Below are positions 26,536-35,574 of a DNA stretch of 64,000 nt, piece after piece. The notes under the pieces were generated by a model that did not search any database, was not told the origin of the DNA, and saw only the letters and a program-made list of their open reading frames with translations. How positions within the stretch are numbered: position 1 is the stretch's first letter; each line of letters starts with the position of its first letter. The translations under genes and the position numbers were made by a program. Location of the stretch: positions 310,001 to 374,000 of the forward strand of contig NZ_PYAS01000006.1 in NCBI RefSeq assembly GCF_003014695.1, in the 5' to 3' direction. Origin of the DNA: Dyadobacter jiangsuensis (GTDB lineage: Bacteria; Bacteroidota; Bacteroidia; Cytophagales; Spirosomataceae).

Positions 26536-28656
26536 TCAGCTGATCCGGCTCCAGTTGGTTTCTTCCTTGCGCAGATTTTCAAGATGGTTGCGTATGGGGT
26601 GGTGAACCGGCTGGAGCAGATCGGGATCGGCAGTAAGAATTTCTTCCGCGGACGCCCGCGCTGCCTTCAATATCTCCCCGTCCTGGGCCAGATTGGCCAC
26701 CAGTAAATCCACCAGACCACTTTGTTGCGTACCGGAAATGTCGCCGGGCCCGCGCAGCTGCAAATCCACTTCGGCTATTTCGAAACCGTCGTTGGTATTG
26801 CACATAGTATCAATGCGCAGCTTCGTGTCCTTGCTGAGCTTGTAATCCGTCATTAGAATACAATAAGACTGCTCCGCGCCGCGTCCTACCCTGCCCCGCA
26901 GCTGATGCAACTGCGACAGCCCAAACCGCTCCGCATTCTCGATCACCATTACGGATGCATTCGGCACATTCACGCCGACTTCGATCACCGTCGTCGCGAC
27001 CATGATCTTCGTCTCGCCGCGCACGAAGCGGCCCATTTCAAAATCCTTATCCTGCGAGCGCATTTTACCATGCACGATGCTCAGCGGCACACCGGGAAAA
27101 GCCCGCGCAACGCTTTCGTAGCCATCCATCAGATCTTTCAAATCCATTTTTTCGGATTCTTCAATCAGCGGATACACCATATATACCTGCCGCCCCTTGG
27201 CAATTTCTTCTTTCAAAAACCCGAACACCGACAAGCGGTGCTTATCGAACCTGTGCACCGTTTTGATGGGCTTCCTACCGGCCGGTAGTTCGTTAATGGC
27301 CGAAATATCCAAATCGCCGTACAACGTCATCGCAAGTGTGCGCGGGATGGGCGTGGCCGTCATCACGAGCATATGCGGGTTAATGCGCGAGTTTTTGGCC
27401 CAAAGTTTGGCACGCTGGGCAACGCCGAAGCGATGCTGCTCATCGATAATGCAAAGGCCAAGGTTTTTGAACTGTACCGCATCTTCGATCAATGCGTGCG
27501 TACCGACAATAATATGCAGGGTACCATTCAGCAATTCGCGGTGGATCACGTCCCGCTCCTTTTTCTTGGTGGAGCCCGTCAATTTGGCAATGTTGACGCC
27601 AAGGAGGTCCGCAAACTTTTTCAGGCCCTGGTAATGCTGGTCAGTGAGGATTTCGGTAGGCGCCATGAGGCAGGCCTGCGCGTCGTTATCCAATGCAAAA
27701 AGCATCGTGATAAATGCCACGATCGTCTTCCCCGAACCCACATCGCCTTGCAGCAGGCGGTTCATCTGCTTGCCGGTTTTAAGGTCTTCGTGGATCTCAT
27801 GCAGCACGCGTATCTGCGCGCCCGTAAGCTTGAAAGGCAAATGCTGTTCGTAAAACTCCTTTACCAGCATTGTTTTATCAAAAATCAATCCCGGGTACTG
27901 CGTCTTATGCAGGAGCTTATTCTTGATCAGCCTGAACTGATTGTAGAACAACTCTTCGAATTTCAACCGCCGCTGTGCCTGGTGCAGCGTCCGGGCGTCC
28001 TGCGGCAAATGGAAATGCCAGAGTGCCTGCGCCTTGGAAACCAGCCTGTATTTATCGACGAGTGGCGCCGGCAGCGTCTCGCGTATATGTGTATGCGCGA
28101 TTTCGAGCAGGCTCCGCATCATCTTACTGAGCGCCTTGCTATCGAGAAATTTCTTGCGGAGCTTTTCGGTGAGCGGATAGATGGGTTGCCAGTAGCCGGC
28201 CGTCGCGTTTTCCTGTGTCAATACCTCTATTTCAGGATGGGTAATGCTCCATTTTCCTCCGAAAAGCACAGGGTTACCATAGACTATATATTCCCCGCCA
28301 GGCCTCAGCCACTTTTCATACCATGAAATACTCTGAAACCAGACGAGTTCCATATATCCAGTCCCGTCCTGAAATGTACCCACCAATCGCTTCTTACTTC
28401 CCTCTCCGATAACCGTAAAGTCACGCAGCCGCCCTTTTACCTGAGCCGCCGGCATTTGCTCGTTCAATTCACTGAGTTTATGAAAGACACTACGGTCCTC
28501 GTGCCGGAATGGGTAATGCTGAATAAGGTCTCCGAAGGTAAAGATATTCAGCTCCTGGTTCAGCAATGCGGCCTTTTGCGGCCCAACGCCTTTCAGGAAT
28601 TCGATCTTGGTGTCGAAAAAACGGGTTCTAACAGATGGGTTTGTTTCAGAAGTCAT
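26536..28656 (-). CDS. recG: ATP-dependent DNA helicase RecG
   Basis: 706 residues, normal length. The N-terminal wedge/OB region (about 60-160) is followed by helicase domain 1 with Walker A LLQGDVGSGKT at about 300 and box II IIDEQHRFGV (DEQH), then motif III TATPIPRTLAMTLYGD. Helicase domain 2 has VATTVIEVGVNVPNASVM and motif VI QLRGRVGRG. The C-terminal TRG-like segment is near ELQLRGPGD-type residues (VDLQLRGPGDISGTQQSG). It remodels stalled forks and recombination intermediates. On the minus strand TATATTTG at 28661-28668 is a perfect -7 box only 5 bp before the start codon, which would give a leaderless or very short-leader mRNA if used. Confidence 0.95.
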   Translation of the reverse strand: MTSETNPSVRTRFFDTKIEFLKGVGPQKAALLNQELNIFTFGDLIQHYPFRHEDRSVFHKLSELNEQMPAAQVKGRLRDFTVIGEGSKKRLVGTFQDGTGYMELVWFQSISWYEKWLRPGGEYIVYGNPVLFGGKWSITHPEIEVLTQENATAGYWQPIYPLTEKLRKKFLDSKALSKMMRSLLEIAHTHIRETLPAPLVDKYRLVSKAQALWHFHLPQDARTLHQAQRRLKFEELFYNQFRLIKNKLLHKTQYPGLIFDKTMLVKEFYEQHLPFKLTGAQIRVLHEIHEDLKTGKQMNRLLQGDVGSGKTIVAFITMLFALDNDAQACLMAPTEILTDQHYQGLKKFADLLGVNIAKLTGSTKKKERDVIHRELLNGTLHIIVGTHALIEDAVQFKNLGLCIIDEQHRFGVAQRAKLWAKNSRINPHMLVMTATPIPRTLAMTLYGDLDISAINELPAGRKPIKTVHRFDKHRLSVFGFLKEEIAKGRQVYMVYPLIEESEKMDLKDLMDGYESVARAFPGVPLSIVHGKMRSQDKDFEMGRFVRGETKIMVATTVIEVGVNVPNASVMVIENAERFGLSQLHQLRGRVGRGAEQSYCILMTDYKLSKDTKLRIDTMCNTNDGFEIAEVDLQLRGPGDISGTQQSGLVDLLVANLAQDGEILKAARASAEEILTADPDLLQPVHHPIRNHLENLRKEETNWSRIS

Positions 28657-28840
28657 TATTCAAATATAAACCGAAATCATAAAAAACACGGTTTAGGCGC
28701 TGCAATTGTTAATCTCTGTTAATGGAGTAGCTAATCTACCGGTTTTGGCTACAAGCCGCTTGATTCGCAACTTCCGAATGCCTTACTTGCTGCTTCGTAT
28801 TTCTTAGACCACCAATCATTTACCAAAATTTACACGACTT

Positions 28841-29353
28841 ATGAAAACCACTTTGTTGTCGCTTTTCCTCACCCTGATCGCATTCACCTGGGCCTCCGCG
28901 CAAGAAAAGAAGGCAAGCCCGCACGTTACCACAGACGGAACCAATATGAGCATCAAATACGGCCAGCCATCCAAAAAGGGCCGTGTATTATTCGGCAAAG
29001 CCGGAAGCGGCAGTCTCGAACCGTATGGCAAGCCATGGCGCATCGGAGCTGACGAGGCGACCGAGATCACTTTCAAAAAAGACGCTACCTTCGCCGGCAA
29101 GGCCGTTAAAGCCGGAACTTATACATTGGTAGCCGTTCCTAACGAAAAAGAATGGACGCTGATCCTGAATAGCCAGCTCGGCCAATGGGGCGCTTACGAC
29201 TACGAAAAGCACAAATCTAAAAACGTACTCGAAGTAAAAGTTCCTAACAAAAACTATCCTGCTTCCGAAGAAAAGCTGACTTTCCATGTGAAAGACACTG
29301 CTTTGGATTTCCAATGGGATAAGGTGGGTTTCTCGGTGCCTGTGAAGTTTTAA
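28841..29353 (+). CDS. DUF2911 family exported protein
   Basis: 170 residues, signal peptide ending ASAQ (residue 21). The body matches DUF2911: SIKYGQPSKKGRVLFG, YGKPWRIGADEATEITF, AGTYTLVAVPNEKEWTLILN and WGAYDYEKHKSKNVLEVKVP. The family is common in Bacteroidota and has no known activity. It is a single gene with a strong terminator behind it. Confidence 0.85.
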   Translation: MKTTLLSLFLTLIAFTWASAQEKKASPHVTTDGTNMSIKYGQPSKKGRVLFGKAGSGSLEPYGKPWRIGADEATEITFKKDATFAGKAVKAGTYTLVAVPNEKEWTLILNSQLGQWGAYDYEKHKSKNVLEVKVPNKNYPASEEKLTFHVKDTALDFQWDKVGFSVPVKF

Positions 29354-29367
29354 AATCAGATTGTAAT

Positions 29368-29412
29368 AAAAGGAACGGGGTGTCACTTTTGGTGGCACCC
29401 CGTTCCTTTTTT
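29368..29412 (+). terminator. terminator of the DUF2911 gene
   Basis: An 18-bp stem beginning AAAAGGAACGGGGTG and closing with CACCCCGTTCCTTTT, loop CTTTTGG, then TTCC. A pyrimidine-only tract of CCTTCCTCC units follows to 29436, resembling one arm of the foldback repeats at the permease genes. Confidence 0.85.
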
Positions 29413-29441
29413 CCTTCCTCCCTGCTCCCTTTCCTCCTAAA

Positions 29442-29738
29442 TTATAAATTCTGCTTGATCATATTCTCCAACACCTGCAAATGCTCGGTAAATGCCCGAT
29501 GCCCGTCCTCGGTAGCTTTGTAGGTAGTAAGCGGTTTACGGCCGTTGAATTGCTTCTGGAATTCGATGTATTTGATTTCTTCCAATGCCTTTAAATGCGA
29601 GGCGAGGTTACCGTCGGTGAGCTGTAACAGTTCTTTCAGTTCATTAAAACTCAGGGAATCGTTGACCACGAGCACGGACATAAGCCCAAGCCTGATCTTG
29701 CTTTCAAATACCTTGTTAAACTTTTCTAACCACTCCAT
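29442..29738 (-). CDS. winged-helix transcriptional regulator (HTH_34 type)
   Basis: 98 residues. The helix-turn-helix is in LSFNELKELLQLTDGNLASHLKALEEI, followed by a wing (EFQKQFNGRKPLTTYKATEDGHRAFTEHL), the pattern of the small ArsR/MarR-like HTH_34 family. It lies about 106 bp downstream of a four-to-six-helix membrane protein in the same direction. Such pairs are common in Bacteroidota, and the regulator probably controls the pair. Signal unknown. Confidence 0.85.
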   Translation of the reverse strand: MEWLEKFNKVFESKIRLGLMSVLVVNDSLSFNELKELLQLTDGNLASHLKALEEIKYIEFQKQFNGRKPLTTYKATEDGHRAFTEHLQVLENMIKQNL

Positions 29739-29761
29739 TACAAGTTCCTGTTACTGGGTAC

Positions 29762-29840
29762 GACGGCTGACCGTCGACCGCTGACGGCCGATTGTTCTCT
29801 AACGGTTTCCGGGTCGCCGGACCGCCGGGTCGCCGGACCG
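29762..29840. repeat. GC-rich short repeats between two genes
   Basis: A block GACGGCTGACC GTCGACCGCTGACGGCC (29763-29790) is followed by two perfect head-to-tail copies of the 16-mer CCGGGTCGCCGGACCG (29809-29824 and 29825-29840). Each 16-mer is itself nearly palindromic. The first block resembles the arms of the inverted repeat at 59261-59364. Confidence 0.7.
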
Positions 29841-29844
29841 GCAT

Positions 29845-30972
29845 TTATTGATTGGCTTCCAAAAACAGCATGGCATCCCTGTTACGGATCCAAACTGCCT
29901 GGTCACGTTGATTGTTGGCGGCCATCGTAAATCCGGAGCCCACGAGGCCCGTTCCGACCGATATCCAGAAAAAGGTCTTTAAATTATCGCGGTTGCCCGA
30001 GAGCAGCGATATCACCGAACCCGCCGACCCGGCCAGCGAAATAACCAGCCCGATGCTACGCGTTCTTCTCGATTTCAAATAGAGGCCGAGGCCTTCCGGC
30101 GAAACCATAAATTCATTCCGCAAAGCCTTTTGTCCGGCATAAACGACATTGTTTTTGACAAAACTATTCCCATTTCTCAAATAAATAGTCTCCTTGTCAT
30201 ACCATTTTCGCGCTTTTGAAGCAGTGCTGTCCGAAGGCATCCGTACTTGCGCCGAACAAAACGAGCCCGAGGCCAGTATTAACAGCACCACTGCAAGGCC
30301 CGATTTCCCTCCGGGTACCTGGCCACCTGGCAACTTTTCCCTTTCGTACCGGTTATACATAGTAAGGCCATAAACAATGTGTAAAACACCAAAGCCTATT
30401 GCCCAGAATATCAGCGAATAGCCCGTCAGGAATAATGCGATGCAACCTATGCCGATTTCGGAAACACCCATGTAAAATACTTCCGGGTAAGTAAACCGGC
30501 TGGCATTTACGAGTGCCAGACCGTAAAATAGCAGTGTTACCGGAAAGACCAGCCAGATGAACCCGTAATGCAGCATCGCCAGAGAGAATATACCACCTGT
30601 TGCCAGCGGGATCAGCATTGCGATCAGCAACCGCTTTGAACTGCCGTTCCAAACGGTGAGACCCTTTTTACGCCCTCTCCGTACTGTAAGAATGATCCCC
30701 ACCGCAAGCGACGATACAAGCACGCAAAGGCCGTCGATAAACAAAAAATCGATCACATCCTGGCGCGAATGCCCCTGGTATGTACCCAACGGGGCCAAAA
30801 TATCGGTCAGCCAGTCGGTTTTAAAGCGAATATAGGCTGCTCCGGCGCCGATGAGCGCGAAGATACCGGCAAAAACCCCGCTCAAACCACTGAGGGATAG
30901 AAACTTGGACGAGCGCTCCATCAGGTCGCGGATCTCGTTCAAAGTATGCAAAGAATCCTGATTCGGGTTCAT
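29845..30972 (-). CDS. integral membrane protein of unknown function
   Basis: 375 residues. The N-terminal part (MNPNQDSLHTLNEIRDLMERSSKFLSLSGLSGVFAGIFALIGAG region) is a cytosolic helix then the first membrane helix. About six helices follow to residue 220 (GLCVLVSSLAVGIILTV, LFLTGYSLIFWAIGFGVLHIVYGL), with a second hydrophobic pair after 300. The first half resembles membrane proteins that sit beside HTH_34 regulators in this phylum. An internal hydrophobic stretch followed by AQVRMPSDS near 240 looks like an embedded signal-peptide sequence, so the protein may be a fusion of a membrane domain with what was once an exported protein. Confidence 0.7.
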   Translation of the reverse strand: MNPNQDSLHTLNEIRDLMERSSKFLSLSGLSGVFAGIFALIGAGAAYIRFKTDWLTDILAPLGTYQGHSRQDVIDFLFIDGLCVLVSSLAVGIILTVRRGRKKGLTVWNGSSKRLLIAMLIPLATGGIFSLAMLHYGFIWLVFPVTLLFYGLALVNASRFTYPEVFYMGVSEIGIGCIALFLTGYSLIFWAIGFGVLHIVYGLTMYNRYEREKLPGGQVPGGKSGLAVVLLILASGSFCSAQVRMPSDSTASKARKWYDKETIYLRNGNSFVKNNVVYAGQKALRNEFMVSPEGLGLYLKSRRTRSIGLVISLAGSAGSVISLLSGNRDNLKTFFWISVGTGLVGSGFTMAANNQRDQAVWIRNRDAMLFLEANQ

Positions 30973-31029
30973 AAGCGTATCAAAATGTAAAAATAACGGT
31001 CAGTGATTGTCAGAAATAGTCAAGTTTGG

Positions 31030-31416
31030 TCAGGCGTGGTATTGAAATAGCAGCAGGATTTTTGGAATAAATACAATTCCTCCGACAATGACCGCCGAAA
31101 TCGCCAGCAGCAACACGCCGGCGGCCGCCGTATCTTTCACCACTTTAATGACCGGATGGTAGTCGGCCGACACGAGATCGGCCAGTTTTTCGATTGCCGT
31201 ATTGAATGCTTCCGCCGCCCACACGAGCGCGATCTGGATCACTATAATGCACCATTCGGTGGCTGATATGTTAAAAAACACGCCTGCAATGGCTACCACC
31301 ACGCAGGCGATCAAATGAATGCGGGCATTGTTTTCGTAGCGGAACAGGCTGTAAATCCCAGCGCCTGCGTAACGGAAGCTTCGGACGGCTTTAAGAATAT
31401 CGATGGGTCCGTTCAT
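31030..31416 (-). CDS. dgkA: diacylglycerol kinase family protein
   Basis: 128 residues with three membrane helices. ENNARIHL precedes helix 1, and EAFNTAIEKLADLVSADYHP with its catalytic Glu and the Asn-Thr-Ala-Ile-Glu motif is the DgkA/undecaprenol-kinase signature, followed by VVKDTAAAGVLLLAI. In Bacteroidota such proteins may phosphorylate diacylglycerol or undecaprenol. The start codon lies inside the upstream DUF1361 gene (26-bp overlap), which implies translational coupling. Confidence 0.88.
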   Translation of the reverse strand: MNGPIDILKAVRSFRYAGAGIYSLFRYENNARIHLIACVVVAIAGVFFNISATEWCIIVIQIALVWAAEAFNTAIEKLADLVSADYHPVIKVVKDTAAAGVLLLAISAVIVGGIVFIPKILLLFQYHA

Positions 31417-32071
31417 GTTGTTTCAGTTCGGCAAAAATATGGAACGCAAAGTACAACAACATGAGCACGAACGAAAACGTAATAGTATGTTTGATCGCCA
31501 GCGGATCCTTTAAACTATGGTAGATCCCCTTCGCGAGCGCGCCCGGCTGCGTGACGATATCCCAGCTGTTCCAGCGGCCATAACGCCCCAGAAAGATCCC
31601 GAAGCCGCTCAAAATCATTGAATTGAAAATTGCAAACCATGCCAGGCGCTCATTCCAGCGGTGTGCGATAATGCGGTGAACGATGCGGATGCTGTAAAGG
31701 CCGGTCATAAAACCCGCCAGCGAGAATGTGAAGATCATCAGCGCATCGTACCACAGCATGTTTTCAGGCACAAAACGGAGATGCTTCAAATCCGTAATAA
31801 TGTAAGGTGCATTAGGAAAAAACAGCAGCCAAACCGCCAGATAGATCATCAGAATACCAAACGGCGCCGACTTGCGCTTCTCCATTTCCCACACCCATTT
31901 AATGAAAAGCAGTGGTATCCACGCCAGAAAGAGGTTCCAGGCAAGGAACACAAAATCCCAGTTTTGCAGGGTAATCCTGACAGTCAATAACGCCATCGCA
32001 GCGGCGGAAACAAATGCAAGGAGCGCTACTTTCAAATTGCCCTCCAGATAGTTGACCAGGTTTCTCAGCAT
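31391..32071 (-). CDS. DUF1361 family membrane protein
   Basis: 226 residues and about seven membrane helices. WLLFFPNAPYIITDLKHLRFVPENMLWYDALMIFTFSLAGFMTGLYSI is the DUF1361 core (F-P-N-A-P-Y-I-x-T-D). The activity of the family is not known. It overlaps the start of dgkA by 26 bp, so the two proteins are made together and may both act on lipid carriers. That is an inference. Confidence 0.85.
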   Translation of the reverse strand: MLRNLVNYLEGNLKVALLAFVSAAAMALLTVRITLQNWDFVFLAWNLFLAWIPLLFIKWVWEMEKRKSAPFGILMIYLAVWLLFFPNAPYIITDLKHLRFVPENMLWYDALMIFTFSLAGFMTGLYSIRIVHRIIAHRWNERLAWFAIFNSMILSGFGIFLGRYGRWNSWDIVTQPGALAKGIYHSLKDPLAIKHTITFSFVLMLLYFAFHIFAELKQHERTHRYS

Positions 32072-32182
32072 CGTTCAAGTTTTTTTTAAAGTACTTTGAA
32101 ATACAAAGTTAATGTAAAACAGTTTATAACTCCAAGCAAAAGAGTCTGATTAAATCCAGGAAAGGTTACTTTGATTAAACGG

Positions 32183-33094
32183 TTACTTTTTGTTGTTGGC
32201 AGCGAAAGCTTTCATCATCGCCCATTCACGGCCAGCAGTTTTGGCTTTAAAGGTTTCCAGGCAGCCGCGGTCCTGCAAGGTAATGTAGCAGGTTTTGCCA
32301 TTCTTGCCCCCGAAACAGATGTTCGAAACCTTCTTTCCGATTGTGTGAATGGTATGAATTACTTTTCCTTCGGGGGAGACCACTGCTACTTCTCCTTTAC
32401 CATGACGGGTGATGTAGAGGTTGCCGTGCACATCGCAGCGCATCCCGTCCATGCCGCCGTCTTCGAAATGATGTAACAGTTTTTTGTTGGATAATGTACC
32501 ATCTGCCGCCAGGTCGAACACCCACACATTCCGCTGCACGCTTTCATTGACGTACAGTTTCTTCTCGTCGGGGCTTACGTCGATGCCGTTGGTGGTTCCC
32601 ATATTACCAAAGGCAAGATTCACTTTTCCTTCGGGTGTTATGTGCCAGATTTGCCCCGTTCCGTCTTTCCAGTTGGGGTCGGAGGCGAAAACGTGGCCGG
32701 AAGCGGTTACGGCGAGATCATTCGGCTGGTTCATTTTCGGCTCGTTCGCGAATACGGATACATCCTTGGTGATCATATCCACTTTCAGGATATTGTGCCC
32801 CGTGAAATCGGCTACGTAGAACGTATTTTTATTCACAAACCGAATTCCGTTACCGGTGCTGCCTTTCGGCAAAGTCACGAAAAAGCTCGCATTACCTTTC
32901 TTGCTGAGCTGCGCGATCGTGCCGTCCCGCGCAAAGTTCACGGCGTAGACGTTGCCGTCCTCATCCACCGCAGGACCTTCGCAGTTGGCAGTAAACTCCC
33001 CTTCGTTGGAGAATTTTTTACTTTTAGTCTGAGCCAGACTGATTCCCGGCGACAACAGCGCCACGGTGAGGAGGATTGCTAAAATTCTGGTCAT
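32183..33094 (-). CDS. SMP-30/gluconolactonase-like beta-propeller
   Basis: 303 residues, signal peptide to about residue 22 (ISLAQ). The six-bladed propeller pattern shows EGPAVDEDGNVYAVNF at blade 1 with the metal-ligand Glu, MNQPNDLAVTASGHVFASDPNW with the Asn-Asp pair, GTTNGIDVSPDEKKLYVNES with the catalytic-type Asn, and GGMDGMRCDVHGNLYITRHG with the Asp. These are the four acidic/amide positions of the SMP-30 site. It probably opens a lactone in the periplasm. It starts 15 bp after the thioredoxin-like gene, so they form an operon. Confidence 0.88.
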   Translation of the reverse strand: MTRILAILLTVALLSPGISLAQTKSKKFSNEGEFTANCEGPAVDEDGNVYAVNFARDGTIAQLSKKGNASFFVTLPKGSTGNGIRFVNKNTFYVADFTGHNILKVDMITKDVSVFANEPKMNQPNDLAVTASGHVFASDPNWKDGTGQIWHITPEGKVNLAFGNMGTTNGIDVSPDEKKLYVNESVQRNVWVFDLAADGTLSNKKLLHHFEDGGMDGMRCDVHGNLYITRHGKGEVAVVSPEGKVIHTIHTIGKKVSNICFGGKNGKTCYITLQDRGCLETFKAKTAGREWAMMKAFAANNKK

Positions 33095-33109
33095 GGGGTA
33101 ATATCTTAA

Positions 33110-33736
33110 TCACTGATTTTTCCACTTGATGGCGCAGCCCACCGGCTTTGTAATGGTGGTTACCACGGGTTTCCCGCCCACGAGGTTCGTCACTGCCTCG
33201 TCCACGTAGAGTTTCGTTACGCCGGCGGCATCCTGCGGGTTATCGTCGATCATACCCATATACCGCACCGAAAACTGTGCACCGCTTTTTTGCAGCACAA
33301 ATGCCTGTGGCGTACGACCCGCCCCGAATTTGCGGGCCACCTGCTGCATATCATCGACAAGATAAGGATAACCGTAATGCTTGGCCGTAGAACGCTCCTT
33401 CATTTTTTCGAAAGTATCGTCCTGATGCGTGCCGGGATCGCTGGGGTTAATGGCGATAACCGGATACCCCTGCCCCGCGAATTTGTTATTAAGAGCAATA
33501 ATGCGGTCCTCATAAGCCTTCGCAAACGGACAATGGTTGCTGGTAAAGACCACGATCACGCCTTTGGAGTTGGCAAAATCCGAAAGCGACACCATACTTC
33601 CATCGGTATTCTTCAAACGGAAATTCGATACGGCATCACCCACCTGGTACCCACCCTGGCCTTGCGCGCGAGCGAAGTGCCCGAACGATGCAAGAAACAG
33701 GACCATCAAAACCCACCGACTAACTTTTATCTTCAT
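33110..33736 (-). CDS. thioredoxin-like (AhpC/TSA-type) exported protein
   Basis: 208 residues, signal peptide ending HFARAQ. The redoxin fold is shown by SNFRLKNTDGSMVSLSDFANSKGVIVVFTSNHCPFAKAYEDRI. The active site has a single Cys in NHCPFAKAYE rather than CxxC, so disulphide oxidoreductase activity would have to use another Cys (Cys near the end, VGCAIKW) or be lost. A cis-Pro region is at GRTPQAFVL. It belongs to the group often found beside secreted propeller proteins. First gene of a two-gene operon with the SMP-30-like gene. Confidence 0.85.
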   Translation of the reverse strand: MKIKVSRWVLMVLFLASFGHFARAQGQGGYQVGDAVSNFRLKNTDGSMVSLSDFANSKGVIVVFTSNHCPFAKAYEDRIIALNNKFAGQGYPVIAINPSDPGTHQDDTFEKMKERSTAKHYGYPYLVDDMQQVARKFGAGRTPQAFVLQKSGAQFSVRYMGMIDDNPQDAAGVTKLYVDEAVTNLVGGKPVVTTITKPVGCAIKWKNQ

Positions 33737-34013
33737 GTTTTCTAAATCTACTGTCTCTAAGACCCCAATAATAGGTAAAAGTAAAAGCGCGACCTGTTAA
33801 ATTTTGTTAAGGCAATCTTCCATGCTCCATGTCTAAACGCGGGAGTTGTTCCGAAACATATAAAGGTAACTTTTTGCACATTTTTAACTACATCGGCCAT
33901 TTATAATTCAAACACAGGCAAGCCTACTGATGACAACCGAATAGCGCCTTACCCTGAATACCGGCCCGGTTCCTGCGAGATATTAAAAAAACTGGAATAT
34001 TCCGCTTAATACG

Positions 34014-34044
34014 TTGTAATTCTGTCACTCTCTTTTTATCTTTG
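34014..34044 (+). promoter_or_regulatory. promoter of rplU-rpmA
   Basis: A -33 TTG at 34014-34016 and a perfect -7 box TATCTTTG at 34037-34044, 20 nt apart, match the Bacteroidota housekeeping promoter. The predicted start is about 34051, leaving a leader of about 33 nt before the L21 start codon. Confidence 0.75.
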
Positions 34045-34083
34045 CACCTCAAATTTTGAATCCAGTTTAATATAATTATTAAC

Positions 34084-34395
34084 ATGTACGCAATCGTAGA
34101 AATCGCAGGTCAGCAATTTAAAGTTGAAAAGGGTCGCGAAATCTTCACGCATAGGCTTGAAGGTGACGTGAACGCTGCACTTGTATTTGACAAAGTCCTT
34201 CTCGTTGATAACGGAGGCACAGTACAGGTAGGTCTTCCGACAGTAGCAGGTGCTTCTGTAAAAGCAACTGTTCTCGAACACCTGAAAGGTGAGAAAGTGA
34301 TCGTTTTCAAAAAGAAACGCCGCAAAGGATACCGTGTGAAAAACGGTCACCGTCAGTATCTGACCAAAATCAGCATCGACGAAATCGTTGCCTAA
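34084..34395 (+). CDS. rplU: 50S ribosomal protein L21
   Basis: 103 residues, full length. [17 protein letters not shown] and the C-terminal [23 protein letters not shown] are diagnostic. It binds 23S rRNA early in 50S assembly. rpmA follows 61 bp later in the normal order. Confidence 0.97.
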   Translation: MYAIVEIAGQQFKVEKGREIFTHRLEGDVNAALVFDKVLLVDNGGTVQVGLPTVAGASVKATVLEHLKGEKVIVFKKKRRKGYRVKNGHRQYLTKISIDEIVA

Positions 34396-34456
34396 TCATT
34401 GGGCGGAAGCCTGAAACAGTTCAAAACAGGAAACTACAATTTAAGTATAAGATATC

Positions 34457-34735
34457 ATGGCACATAAGAAAGGTGTAGGTAGCTCGAAAAACGGACGTGA
34501 ATCGGAAAGTAAACGTCTTGGCGTAAAATTATTCGGTGGCCAGTTGGCAAAAGCAGGTAACATCCTGGTTCGTCAGCGTGGAACCAAGCACAACCCAGGT
34601 AAGAACGTAGGCATCGGCCGCGACCACACATTGTTCGCATTGGTTGATGGTAACGTAGTGTTCCGTAAGACCCGTGAAAACAGATCTTACGTTCACATCG
34701 AGCCGATCGCTGTTGAAGCTGCTGCGGAAGCGTAA
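34457..34735 (+). CDS. rpmA: 50S ribosomal protein L27
   Basis: 92 residues. [29 protein letters not shown] and [24 protein letters not shown] are typical. The N-terminal tail reaches toward the peptidyl-transferase centre. The N-terminus begins directly with MAHKKG, so the cleaved leader seen in Firmicutes is absent. Second gene of the rplU operon, followed by a terminator. Confidence 0.97.
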   Translation: MAHKKGVGSSKNGRESESKRLGVKLFGGQLAKAGNILVRQRGTKHNPGKNVGIGRDHTLFALVDGNVVFRKTRENRSYVHIEPIAVEAAAEA

Positions 34736-34772
34736 TCAAGGCACCGTTAGTACTTCCCCAAGAAGCTAAAAG

Positions 34773-34805
34773 AACCCGTCAGGCACTAGTTTGACGGGTT
34801 TTTTA
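34773..34805 (+). terminator. terminator of rplU-rpmA
   Basis: A 9-bp stem AACCCGTCA with TGACGGGTT, loop GGCACTAGTT, and a following T-run of six. Confidence 0.9.
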
Positions 34806-34897
34806 TTGGCTAATACACCCGCCGCCAAACCAAAAGGCTGCATTCGGTGTTCTCTAAACCGGAAAGTTGTTTTACCCTATCAATATCGACCATCCCA

Positions 34898-35494
34898 ATG
34901 TTGTCACGACCTATTTTTGTATATACCGAATTGAGCCCTAACCCCAACTCGATGAAGTTCGTCCTGAATTTCGAGCTGGTACCCGACGGGCTTTCGTTTG
35001 ATTACCCTTCGCTGGAAGCAGCGCTTGAAGAGGGGAAATCGTCACCGCTTGCTGCCGACCTGTTCCAGTTCCCGCACGTGAAGCGTGTGTTCATCGCGAG
35101 CAACTTCATTACCATTACCAAGGGCGACGACATTGCCTGGGAAGAAGTGCTGCGCGATACGAAGCAGTTCATCAAGATCTATTTCGAAGAAAACCATCCG
35201 GTATTCGAGCAAAAAACGATCGATAGCAACACGCTGATCGTCGATGCGCGGGATTCCGACACGGTACAGAAAATTAAGGCTGCATTGGATCAATATGTAC
35301 GTCCGGCAGTTGAATCGGACGGCGGCGCGATCAACTTCCACTCCTTCGACGAAGGCTCGGGAGTGGTGAAAGTACTTTTGCAAGGTTCTTGCAGCGGCTG
35401 CCCGTCGTCAACATTGACTTTGAAGGCCGGTATTGAAAACCTGCTCACCCGCATGGTCCCCGACGTGAAAGAAGTAGTAGCGGAAGGCGTTTAA
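34898..35494 (+). CDS. Nfu-type iron-sulfur cluster carrier
   Basis: 198 residues from ATG 34898. The frame is open to 34847, but MLSRPIFVYTELSPNPNSMKF is the normal start. An N-terminal Nfu domain (PNPNSMKFVLNFELVPDG, about 1-90) is followed by a NifU C-terminal domain with the cluster-binding pair Cys165 and Cys168 in GSCSGCPSSTLTLKAGIE. It hands 4Fe-4S clusters to target enzymes in the cytosol. Single gene with its own terminator. Confidence 0.93.
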   Translation: MLSRPIFVYTELSPNPNSMKFVLNFELVPDGLSFDYPSLEAALEEGKSSPLAADLFQFPHVKRVFIASNFITITKGDDIAWEEVLRDTKQFIKIYFEENHPVFEQKTIDSNTLIVDARDSDTVQKIKAALDQYVRPAVESDGGAINFHSFDEGSGVVKVLLQGSCSGCPSSTLTLKAGIENLLTRMVPDVKEVVAEGV

Positions 35495-35514
35495 TGCCTC
35501 ATACATATATATTG

Positions 35515-35547
35515 GAAACCCTGTCGCGCCCCGGCAGGGTTTCTTTT
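35515..35547 (+). terminator. terminator of the Nfu gene
   Basis: A 9-bp stem GAAACCCTG/CAGGGTTTC with loop TCGCGCCCCGG, followed by TTTTTAT. Confidence 0.88.
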
Positions 35548-35574
35548 TATAATGTGTTTTGTTAGTTTCGGCGC

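Noticed and set aside
27373-28326. Open frame of 317 residues on the plus strand
   Set aside because: Antisense to recG, no domain, no promoter.
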